DNA of 8,976 bases from JAWXUC01 sp044432975. Lineage in GTDB: Bacteria > Pseudomonadota > Alphaproteobacteria > RF32 > CAG-239. How positions within the stretch are numbered: position 1 is the first letter of the stretch; every line of letters begins with the position of its first letter. The notes under the pieces were generated by a model, which saw only the letters and a list, made by a program, of their open reading frames with translations, made no database searches and was not told the DNA's origin. Position numbers and translations under genes: made by a program. The stretch covers positions 1 to 8,976 of the forward strand of contig JAWXUC010000023.1 in NCBI GenBank assembly GCA_044432975.1, read 5' to 3'. Shown one piece after another: positions 1-5,926 of this stretch.

Positions 1-170
1 TTTTGAAAATTACAGGTTGCGTGTTAGAATTTTATGTGGTTAACTAAAGAAAGTACAAACTTAATATGAATAGATTTTTTTATAAAAAAAACAACTTGCC
101 CCCAAATTTGACGATGACCCGCCTTTTAAAAAATCAAACATTCGAACTCGGTTAAGTGCTTGAAAAACAT
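1..170. other. Non-coding chromosomal flank, nothing recognised
   Basis: No convincing reading frame, RNA gene or repeat is visible here on either strand. The stretch is AT-rich with homopolymer runs near 77-95. It lies downstream of the tRNA-Lys 3' half on the minus strand, so it is most simply the original chromosomal flank outside the integrated element. That placement is an inference. Confidence 0.4.
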
Positions 171-176
171 ACAAAA

Positions 177-198
177 AAAGCACCTTTTCAGGTGCTTT
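177..198 (-). terminator. Rho-independent terminator of the tRNA-Lys gene
   Basis: A perfect 9-bp stem (177-185 with 190-198) closes a 4-nt loop. On the minus strand the stem runs into a T tract, seen as the A run at 173-179 on the plus strand. It lies 7 nt downstream of the CCA end of the tRNA fragment at 206-252. It is therefore most likely the native terminator of that tRNA gene, left on the chromosomal side of the integration junction. Confidence 0.75.
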
Positions 199-205
199 GT
201 CTGAA

Positions 206-252
206 TGGTGAGCCCGACGGGATTCGAACCCATGACCCTTTGATTAAAAGTC
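206..252 (-). other. 3' half of tRNA-Lys(UUU); probable attachment site of the element
   Basis: On the minus strand this reads GACTTTTAATCAA, then a variable loop, a T arm with the TTCGAAT loop, an acceptor 3' strand and an encoded CCA end. The TTT anticodon in a CTTTTAA loop identifies lysine. Identity to a tRNA stops in the 5' strand of the anticodon stem: only GA of the needed TTTGA is present. The bases further upstream contain no D arm and no GAGCCCG acceptor strand, so this is half a tRNA and not a functional gene. Tyrosine integrases commonly recombine at tRNA anticodon or T arms, leaving an intact tRNA at one end and such a 3' fragment at the other. The terminator on its outer side and the integrase on its inner side fit a junction whose element extends to the right. 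Confidence 0.8.
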
Positions 253-341
253 TTGTGGGCTAGGTTTCCTTTGTGTTTTTATACAGAGGCTAAAATCTTT
301 GCAAACCCTCAGTTTGTCTAGGGTTGTGAAAAATATTTTTC

Positions 342-370
342 TTGACAAATTTGATTGAGCTGGATAGAAT
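342..370 (+). promoter_or_regulatory. Sigma70-type promoter of the integrase
   Basis: TTGACA (342-347) and TAGAAT (365-370) are separated by exactly 17 bp, a near-consensus housekeeping promoter. Transcription would begin near 377, just before three 11-bp repeats, with the integrase ATG at 439. A 6-bp inverted pair AACCCT/AGGGTT (304-309 and 320-325) lies just upstream and could belong to the attachment region, but it is short. Confidence 0.7.
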
Positions 371-381
371 TTGCTTAAAAA

Positions 382-414
382 TGCGGCACCAGTGCGGCAC
401 CGGTGCGGCACCGA
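382..414 (+). repeat. Three tandem 11-bp TGCGGCACC repeats in the integrase leader
   Basis: Three copies of TGCGGCACC begin at 382, 393 and 404, one helical turn apart (11-bp period). They are strikingly GC-rich in an AT-rich background. Each contains the odd palindrome TGC-G-GCA, and the third extends to GGTGC-G-GCACC. They begin about 5 bp after the predicted transcription start. Helically phased, palindromic and next to the attachment site, they fit binding sites for the integrase, for a directionality factor or for a repressor of int. Which of these is not decidable from sequence. Confidence 0.7.
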
Positions 415-438
415 GATTTAACACAAGGATATAATTTT

Positions 439-1596
439 ATGCAAAATAACAAATTTAAGTTCACTAATCCAGCAATTAGAGATTTGCCTATTCCAAGCAA
501 AAGAACTTTCTATTATGACACCATTGAGCCAAAGTTATCTTTGCAGGTTACACCATCAGGTGCAAAAACCTTTTATATCAGACAAAGAGTAAACGGGAGT
601 GATATTAGGGTTAAACTAGGGCAACCACCAGTTATGAAAGTTGAAGAGGCAAGAGTTGCTGCGGTTGCTAATAGAAAAATGATGAATGATGGTGAAAATC
701 CAATGATTCAAAGCAAAAAATATAAAGAAGAATCAACTTTGCTGGATTTGTATAATGATTTTATGGAAGACAGAGAGCGTTTCTTAAGCAAAACCACAAT
801 CAAAGGTTATAACGGAATTTGGAAGAATAAGATTTCTGTATTAGCAAAAAGAAGAATTTCTGAAGTAACAGGCGATGACTTAAAGAGATTGCATCATAAG
901 TGGTCTCAAAATGATGGTAATTATATTGCAAACTATTGCATCAAGATAATAAAGGCAATGTTTAACTTTGCAATTAAAGAAGACAAATACAATGGCAGAA
1001 ACCCTGCAATCTCTGTTAAAATGAACAAAACAGAGTCAAGAGTTAGGTATATGGAGCATAATGAAATAGAAATGTTTTTCAAAACCCTAACAGAATATGA
1101 CAATGAAATCAGCAGAGATGCCATCTTAATGCTTATTTTTACAGGTGCAAGAAAACGAAATGTTTTAGAAATGAACTGGAACGATATTGACCTAAGTGCC
1201 AAAGTTTGGAAAATTCCCCAAACCAAAACCGCTAAGAACCAAACCTTAGCCTTAGTAGAACCCGCAATAGAAGTTTTGCAAAGAAGATTTGCAACTAGAG
1301 TTAATGAATGGGTGTTTTATTCTGCAAACTCAAAGTCAGGACATTTAGAAGACATCAAAAGAGCTTGGCAAAGTGTTTTGAAAAAAGCAAACATAACAAA
1401 CCTAAGAATTCACGACCTCCGCCATACCCTAGCAACATATATGATTGCCAACGGAGCAGATGCCTTCATGGTAAAACGCGCCTTAACCCACAAAAGCCTC
1501 CAATCCACCGAAGTCTACGTAAACCTAGGAATAGAACACCTAAGAGACAAACTAAACGATACAGTAGATAAAATGATTAATATTGGCAAGAAGTAA
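439..1596 (+). CDS. Tyrosine recombinase / P4-type integrase
   Basis: A 385-residue site-specific recombinase, normal length for P4/DUF4102-type integrases of tRNA-targeting islands. It would integrate and excise the element at the tRNA-Lys site. The N-terminal part (about 10-80) resembles the DUF4102 domain (LSLQVTPSGAKTFYIRQRV). A SAM-like core-binding domain spans about 100-200, and the catalytic domain follows. All catalytic residues can be seen: Arg238 (FTGARKRN), Lys263 (PQTKTAKN), His325 and Arg328 (HDLRHTLA), His351 (LTHKS) and Tyr360 (STEVYVNL). The enzyme therefore looks intact. ATG 439 was chosen because AAGGAT (425-430) sits 8 nt upstream. An upstream GTG at 403 would begin inside the repeats. 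Codons after about 1399 switch to C-ending forms, unlike the rest of the gene. Confidence 0.93.
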   Translation: MQNNKFKFTNPAIRDLPIPSKRTFYYDTIEPKLSLQVTPSGAKTFYIRQRVNGSDIRVKLGQPPVMKVEEARVAAVANRKMMNDGENPMIQSKKYKEESTLLDLYNDFMEDRERFLSKTTIKGYNGIWKNKISVLAKRRISEVTGDDLKRLHHKWSQNDGNYIANYCIKIIKAMFNFAIKEDKYNGRNPAISVKMNKTESRVRYMEHNEIEMFFKTLTEYDNEISRDAILMLIFTGARKRNVLEMNWNDIDLSAKVWKIPQTKTAKNQTLALVEPAIEVLQRRFATRVNEWVFYSANSKSGHLEDIKRAWQSVLKKANITNLRIHDLRHTLATYMIANGADAFMVKRALTHKSLQSTEVYVNLGIEHLRDKLNDTVDKMINIGKK

Positions 1597-1602
1597 TAAT
1601 AC

Positions 1603-1655
1603 TTGACTTTTAATAAAAAACACTATATTTTCATTAAAAAGAAAAGGTGTTTAAT
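1603..1655 (+). promoter_or_regulatory. Putative promoter and operator of the abiE-like operon
   Basis: TTGACT (1603-1608) is followed after 17 bp by TATTTT (1626-1631), or after 15 bp by TATATT (1624-1629). The inverted pair AAACAC (1618-1623) and GTGTTT (1647-1652) flanks the -10 region. AbiEi antitoxins are known to repress their own promoter through inverted repeats, so this pair is a candidate operator. The half-sites are only 6 bp, so the operator call is weak. AAAAGG at 1642-1647 is the ribosome binding site for the ATG at 1656. Confidence 0.45.
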
Positions 1656-2270
1656 ATGAGAAAAACAATTAAAAATCAAATACTTTCTAGAATTTATGGC
1701 AGAGGTAGGGGTTGGTGCTTTACAGCAAATGACTTTACAGTTGATTTTAATCGCAATGAAGTAACAGTTGCCCTTCACACTTTAGCTAAAAACAATATAA
1801 TTAGACGTATTTCAACGGGTCTTTATGATTACCCACTTTATAGTAGTATTTTAGAAAAATATGTTGCACCAGATATGGAACAAGCTGCTTTAGCTCTTGC
1901 CAGAAAGTTTTCGTGGAGAATACAACCAACCGGTGAAACAGCGTTAAATTATCTAGGTTTGTCAAATCAAGTAAGCTCTAAATATACTTATTTTTCTGAT
2001 GGTCCAAGCAAAGCTTATAATTTAGATGGACAAGAAATTAAGTTTAAGCATCACACATTTAAAGAAGCGTCCATAAGCAACAGCAACGCTAATTTAACTA
2101 TTCAAGCTATAAAACATACCGGAGAAAATAATATAACTGCAGATTTTAAGCTAAACCTTGCCAGTAGGTTTTCTAAAGAGGAGTGGCTTAAAATAAAAAA
2201 ATCAACTGCAAAAGCAACTGGTTGGGTTTATGAGATAATTACAGAAATAAGTGAGAACAAAAATGATTGA
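1656..2270 (+). CDS. AbiEi-type antitoxin (DUF6088-like transcriptional regulator)
   Basis: A 204-residue protein with the layout of type IV AbiEi antitoxins. A winged-helix domain lies at about 1-65, with the wing around ISTGLYDYP (52-60). An all-purpose C-terminal antitoxin domain follows, marked by RIQPTGETALNYLGLSNQV (88-106). In known AbiE systems the winged helix represses the operon and the C-terminal half is needed to neutralise the toxin. The two proteins act without forming a stable complex. ATG 1656 is preferred over an in-frame GTG at 1647 because the AAAAGG ribosome binding site covers the latter. The stop overlaps the start of the next gene by 8 bp, the coupling expected for an antitoxin-toxin pair. 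The family call rests on remembered motif similarity and order, with no database search. Confidence 0.85.
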   Translation: MRKTIKNQILSRIYGRGRGWCFTANDFTVDFNRNEVTVALHTLAKNNIIRRISTGLYDYPLYSSILEKYVAPDMEQAALALARKFSWRIQPTGETALNYLGLSNQVSSKYTYFSDGPSKAYNLDGQEIKFKHHTFKEASISNSNANLTIQAIKHTGENNITADFKLNLASRFSKEEWLKIKKSTAKATGWVYEIITEISENKND

Positions 2271-3249
2271 AAAAATAGCTAATTTATCTGCTTTAGAAAG
2301 AAACGCCATTTTTATTGAGGCATCTAGCCAATATAAGATAAATGCAGAAATGATAGAAAAAGATTTTTGGGTGTGCTGGACTTTAAATCGCATATTTATA
2401 AATGAAAACTTAAGCAAAATTCTTTGCTTTAAAGGCGGAACATCTCTTTCTAAGGTTTTTAATTTAATTGAAAGATTTTCTGAAGATATTGATCTTATTT
2501 TAGATTGGAATACAATCTCAGAAGGAAAAGAAATTGTTAAAAACAGTAAGAATCAACAAGATAAAAGAAATAAAGAACTTTTAAGTAGTTCTCAAGAATA
2601 TATTAAAGCTATCTTGCAACCACTAATACAAGAAGCCTGTGGAGATACTTGCATTGTTGAAATTGATATAAATGACCCAAACACCTTGCAAGTTAAATAT
2701 CCTAAAAGTGTTTCTGGTTCATATTTAAGACCTTTTATTAAATTAGAAATAGGAGCTTTGGCAGCTTGGCTTCCTAATCAAAACCATTCTATAAAGCCAT
2801 ATATAAATAATTTAAATGAAAAATTGATTTTTGAAGATATTATTGTTCCAACAATCACAGCAGAAAGGACTTTTTGGGAGAAAGCAACAATTTTACACAA
2901 AGAGCACTACAGAACATCTGGCAATCCAGATAGATACTCAAGGCACTATTATGATTTGTATAAAATGGCAAACTCAAAAATAAAGCAAAGCTCTTTTCAG
3001 CAAAAAGATTTATTAACAGAAGTTGTAGAGTTTAAGAAAACTTTTTATCCTTCTGGCTGGGCAAATTATGATAAAGCAAAATTAGGTACTTTAAAGCTTA
3101 TGCCATCTGCTTTAGCTGTTTCATATTTAGAAAAAGATTACGCTAAAATGCATGAAATGATTTTTGGTGATTATCCTAGTTTTGATACAATAATGTCGTT
3201 TCTAGAAGCTTTAGAAACAGAAATTAACAATTTGGAGAAAGAGCAATGA
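2263..3249 (+). CDS. AbiEii/AbiGii-type nucleotidyltransferase toxin
   Basis: A 328-residue DUF1814/PF08843-type nucleotidyltransferase toxin. Motifs seen are EKDFW (32-36), KGGTSLSK (57-64), SEDIDL (73-78, metal-binding Asp75 and Asp77), KLEIGA (160-165), RTFWEK (202-207) and SRHYYDLY (226-233). These match the conserved blocks of the family, including the GG(T/S) and DxD nucleotidyltransferase core. Members such as AbiEii of Lactococcus and Streptococcus and MenT of Mycobacterium act on nucleotides or tRNA ends and stop growth during phage infection. Every catalytic block is present, so it should be active. ATG 2263 lies within the end of the antitoxin gene, so its translation is probably coupled. 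A GTG at 2251 is the alternative start. Its TGA overlaps the next ATG (ATGA, 3246-3249). Confidence 0.92.
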   Translation: MIEKIANLSALERNAIFIEASSQYKINAEMIEKDFWVCWTLNRIFINENLSKILCFKGGTSLSKVFNLIERFSEDIDLILDWNTISEGKEIVKNSKNQQDKRNKELLSSSQEYIKAILQPLIQEACGDTCIVEIDINDPNTLQVKYPKSVSGSYLRPFIKLEIGALAAWLPNQNHSIKPYINNLNEKLIFEDIIVPTITAERTFWEKATILHKEHYRTSGNPDRYSRHYYDLYKMANSKIKQSSFQQKDLLTEVVEFKKTFYPSGWANYDKAKLGTLKLMPSALAVSYLEKDYAKMHEMIFGDYPSFDTIMSFLEALETEINNLEKEQ

Positions 3250-4190
3250 AAGCGTATAATGAAGAGAGGCATTTTGATTTGGGGTTGTGTTTAAGCAAAA
3301 ATCAGGCTTATTTTGAAAATATTGACTTTGGAGATGATTGCAAAAGAGATGTTTTTAATATCTTAACATCATGTGTTCAAAATATTAGTTTTAGCAACTG
3401 TTTGTTTCAAAATTTAGATCTTTCTAATGAGTTGATTAGTCCTTCACTATCTTTTACCAACTGCACTTTTAAAGGGCAGACAAGCTTTGTAAAGGCTATG
3501 TTTACAAGAGATGTTTCTTTTTATGGCTCAACCTTTGTTGGCACAACAGATTTTAGCAATGCAGACTTCAAAGGCAATGTATCTTTTGAAAAAATACATA
3601 CCAAACCTGCCAGCGGATACTTTTATTTTAGAGGCGATGAGCTTAAAGAACAAGCTTTAGCAACAAAATTGTACAATCAAAAGGTTTCTTTTTCTAAAGC
3701 GGTTTTTGAAACTAGGGTTTCATTTTTAGATAGAATTTTTTCTGGTCCGCTTTCTTTTTCATATTGCTAGTTTTATCATGAGTTTTGGTTTACAAACGTA
3801 GATGTTGGGTTAAAATCAAACTTTCATGGCATTTCTTATAAATGTGATGGTGTTAAAGATATTGATATCTGCTATAGAATATTGGCAAACGTTCTAAAAA
3901 TAACCGGACACTCAGAAAGACAAGCAAAAGAAATAGAAAAGCTAGAAGAAAAAGCATTCAAAAAAGAAGAAAACAAAGCCAATCTTTTAGAAGAAAAACC
4001 ACAAAAAGCCTTTGATAACACCAAACTCTTAACCACTGAAGAAGCCGCCGACTACCTAGGAGTAAAAACCAACACCCTAGAAAAATGGCGCCACACCGGC
4101 TTAAGCGACCTAAAATACATAAAAATAGGTAGAACCGTAAAATACCGCCTAGAAGATCTACAAGAATATATTAGTAGTAATAAGAACTGA
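3246..4190 (+). pseudogene. Pentapeptide-like repeat protein with C-terminal HTH domain, interrupted by in-frame TAG
   Basis: One 315-codon frame, open except for TAG at codon 175 (3768-3770). Codons about 45-200 encode Phe-rich pentapeptide-like repeats in which F recurs every 5 or 6 residues (SFTNCTFKGQTSF, VSFYGSTFVGTTDF), as in the pentapeptide family PF13576. Beyond the TAG the F spacing continues in register (FSYC-stop-FYHEFWF). A charged, Lys/Glu-rich linker follows, then an excisionase/HTH_17-type helix-turn-helix (TTEEAADYLGVKTNTLEKWR) at codons about 261-309. No ATG or GTG occurs in frame after the stop. Only TTG at 3882 could restart the HTH part. The gene starts in a 4-bp ATGA overlap with the toxin, so it is the third cistron of the abiE-like operon. 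Its role is unknown; a DNA-binding accessory or regulator is a guess. It is either a recent nonsense mutant, a truncated repeat protein of 174 aa, or a readthrough gene. Confidence 0.75.
4122..4190 (+). repeat. Direct repeat copy 1: 3' end of the HTH gene
   Basis: This 69-bp stretch codes the last 22 residues and stop of the HTH protein (from about IGRTVKYRLEDLQ). It recurs at 4717-4785 with 66 of 69 bases identical. The three differences (4130 T/C, 4175 T/C, 4189 G/A) leave the encoded peptide and the presence of a stop unchanged (GGT/GGC, AGT/AGC, TGA/TAA). The two copies bracket the kinase-like gene. Confidence 0.9.
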
Positions 4191-4198
4191 GGGGGCTT

Positions 4199-4723
4199 AT
4201 GAAGATTCTAATTATTGGACCGCTAGGAGCAGGAAAGTCATCTCTTGCTTATGAAATTAATAAACAGCTTGGAGTAACTAGGCTTAACCTTGATGAAATC
4301 TGCAGAAACCCAAAAGATGGGAGCTATTATCCTAGAGAAGAGCAATTTGCAAAACTTAATGATTTTATAACAAGCCACAATAATTGGGTTGCTGAGGGTT
4401 GTCAGAAGTATCTTTATGAGAAAATGCATCCAAATTTAATTATTGATATGAGAATTAATCGTTTTATTGCAATTTGGCGCTTTACAACCAGATTTATAAA
4501 AGCAAAAAAGCTAATAGGTAAAACAATAGATAAAGATTTACCTGTGCAAGCATACCATTATAGAAAAATAACATTTACAAAAATAAGAGACTATGATGTT
4601 ACAGGACAAGAAATTAACGCAGAAATAAAAGAGTACTTAAAAACAACAAATATCAAAACAATCACTTGCAAAAGCTTTAAGGATTATAAAAAGGTGTTTG
4701 AGATTATTGGAGAGATAAAATAG
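4199..4723 (+). CDS. P-loop NTPase, adenylate-kinase-like (topology modulation/FlaR-like)
   Basis: A 174-residue small P-loop protein of the nucleoside-kinase fold, soluble by sequence. The Walker A motif GPLGAGKS lies at 7-14 and an LNLDEI strand at 29-34. WVAEGC (63-68) precedes a LIIDMRINR strand (80-88), the layout of the proteins annotated as DNA topology modulation or FlaR-related kinases. The substrate cannot be deduced, and the length is normal for this group. GAGGGGG lies just before ATG 4199 with a short spacer, and the gene starts 8 nt after the HTH gene's stop. The TAG stop falls inside the second copy of the 69-bp repeat. One extra A in the run at 4717-4720 would carry translation into the HTH tail (IGRTVKYRLEDLQ). 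The gene thus looks like an inserted cassette whose 3' junction set its present C-terminus. Confidence 0.8.
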   Translation: MKILIIGPLGAGKSSLAYEINKQLGVTRLNLDEICRNPKDGSYYPREEQFAKLNDFITSHNNWVAEGCQKYLYEKMHPNLIIDMRINRFIAIWRFTTRFIKAKKLIGKTIDKDLPVQAYHYRKITFTKIRDYDVTGQEINAEIKEYLKTTNIKTITCKSFKDYKKVFEIIGEIK

Positions 4724-4785
4724 GCAGAACCGTAAAATACCGCCTAGAAGATCTACAAGAATATATTAGCAGTAATAAGAACTAA
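4717..4785 (+). repeat. Direct repeat copy 2: orphan HTH-gene 3' end after the kinase gene
   Basis: Second copy of the 69-bp repeat, offset by 595 bp from copy 1. It still reads through to TAA in the HTH frame (AAA ATA GGC AGA ACC ...), but no start codon or HTH core precedes it. It holds the last residue and TAG stop of the kinase-like gene. If one A is allowed as an indel, similarity extends two bases further left (ATAAAA). It is the mark of a duplication or cassette insertion at this site. Confidence 0.9.
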
Positions 4786-4838
4786 ATAAAGTGTCATATT
4801 AAAGTATAAATTTTTAACTAGACATTAATATCTTTTAG

Positions 4839-4844
4839 TATACT
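4839..4844 (+). promoter_or_regulatory. Possible -10 element for the DUF1016 gene
   Basis: TATACT lies 22 bp upstream of ATG 4866 and would start transcription near 4851. No good -35 is present at 16-18 bp; the best match is TAGACA (4819-4824), only 14 bp away. The ribosome binding site TAAGGAGA (4853-4860) is strong. The gap between the second HTH tail and this gene is otherwise featureless. Confidence 0.3.
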
Positions 4845-4865
4845 GTTTTTTATAAGGAGAGTTTT

Positions 4866-5882
4866 ATGAAAAATAATACAATAGATTCCAACCAATCTTT
4901 TTTTAATGATATTAAAAACCTGCTTAGCTTAGCAAGAGAAGCTACATATAGGGCTGTTAACTCTGCTATGGTGGAAACCTATTGGAATATTGGAAAACGT
5001 ATTGTTGAAGAAGAACAAAACGGAAAAACTCGTGCTGATTATGGCGGGCGTTTGATAGAAAATCTTTCAAAATATTTAACAGATACTTTTGGCAAAGGCT
5101 TTTCTGAAGCTAATCTTCAAAATATGCGGAGGTTTTATAATGTATTTCCAGAATTCCCTACACGCTGTGTAGGAAATCTGTCTTGGTCAAATATCCGCAC
5201 AATTATGCGAATTGATAATAATCAAGAAAGAGATTATTACCTTCAAGAAGCATCTTCACAAAATTGGTCATCAAGATTGTTAGAAAGAAATATTAAAAGC
5301 GGTTATTACAAAAGAGTTTTATCTTCTCAAACAGATACTACTGACAATACTGCTCAAACTTTGGCATTAACAAATGTAAAAGATTTTATTAAAGACCCTT
5401 ATGTTTTGGAGTTTCTGGATGTTCCAGAAGACTTGAGCGGTAAAGAAAGTGTTTTAGAGCAAGCGTTAATCAATAATTTACAGAAATTTTTATTAGAACT
5501 TGGCAAAGGTTTTTCTTTTGTTGCTCGTCAGCAAAGAATTAGTACTGAAACCGACCATTTCTATGCTGATTTAGTTTTTTATAACTACTTATTAAAATGT
5601 TTTGTTGTGATTGATTTAAAATCAACCAAGTTGTCTCATGCAGATATTGGTCAAATGGATATGTATGTTAGAATGTTTGATGAGCTTAAACGCGGTGTTG
5701 ATGATAATCCAACAATTGGGATTATTCTTTGTGCAGATAAAAGTGAAACCATGGTTAAATATTCTGTTTTAAAAGAAAGCTCACAAATTTTTGCAAGTAA
5801 ATACAAAACAATTCTTCCATCAGAAGAAGAGCTAGCTCAAATGATTGAACAAGAAAACAAAAAAATTCTAGAAAATAGATAA
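4866..5882 (+). CDS. DUF1016 / YhcG-type PDDEXK nuclease-domain protein
   Basis: A 338-residue cytoplasmic protein of the DUF1016 (YhcG) family, full length. The N-terminal helical DUF1016_N part (about 10-155) has the family's ARE..YRAVN, ETYWNIGKRIVEEEQ and YGGRLIENLS blocks. The C-terminal nuclease domain (about 170-335) has Asp235 (FYADLVFYN) and Asp250-Leu-Lys252 (VVIDLKS), the D...(D/E)xK core of PDDEXK nucleases. ARQQRI (220-225) precedes it, and the family-typical IGQMDMY block follows. Members are common in accessory islands and near restriction-modification genes, and a DNA-processing or defence role is presumed. None of the restriction subunits is beside it here. The start is set by TAAGGAGA 5 nt before ATG. 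An asparaginase-like gene follows after a 44-nt gap, possibly in the same transcript. Confidence 0.9.
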   Translation: MKNNTIDSNQSFFNDIKNLLSLAREATYRAVNSAMVETYWNIGKRIVEEEQNGKTRADYGGRLIENLSKYLTDTFGKGFSEANLQNMRRFYNVFPEFPTRCVGNLSWSNIRTIMRIDNNQERDYYLQEASSQNWSSRLLERNIKSGYYKRVLSSQTDTTDNTAQTLALTNVKDFIKDPYVLEFLDVPEDLSGKESVLEQALINNLQKFLLELGKGFSFVARQQRISTETDHFYADLVFYNYLLKCFVVIDLKSTKLSHADIGQMDMYVRMFDELKRGVDDNPTIGIILCADKSETMVKYSVLKESSQIFASKYKTILPSEEELAQMIEQENKKILENR

Positions 5883-5926
5883 TTATAGGATGATGTATGA
5901 AAATAAATTTAGAGGAGAAAATAAAA

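Noticed and set aside
206..285. A complete tRNA-Lys gene
   Set aside because: Only the 3' 47 bases fit. The 5' acceptor strand, the D arm and three bases of the anticodon stem are absent, and no missing 5' half lies nearby to suggest an intron.
933..1226. Minus-strand frame of 97 codons
   Set aside because: It lies wholly inside the integrase gene on the opposite strand, has no ribosome binding site and resembles no protein.
1308..1571. Plus-strand frame of 87 codons inside the integrase
   Set aside because: It is an out-of-frame shadow of the catalytic domain, where all integrase active-site residues are in the main frame.
2202..2417. Minus-strand frame of 71 codons across the antitoxin-toxin junction
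   Set aside because: It is antisense to two well-supported overlapping genes and has no start signal.
3768..3770. Genome-wide recoding of TAG as a sense codon
   Set aside because: The genes ending at 4723 and 7944 also use TAG at sensible ends. Only one internal TAG is seen in the window.
3882..4190. A separate HTH gene starting at TTG 3882
   Set aside because: The frame is open and coherent back to 3771 in the same register as the repeat protein. There is no good ribosome binding site before the TTG, so a single interrupted gene is simpler.
4238..4429. Minus-strand frame of 63 codons
   Set aside because: It is antisense to the P-loop kinase-like gene, whose Walker A motif supports the plus-strand reading.
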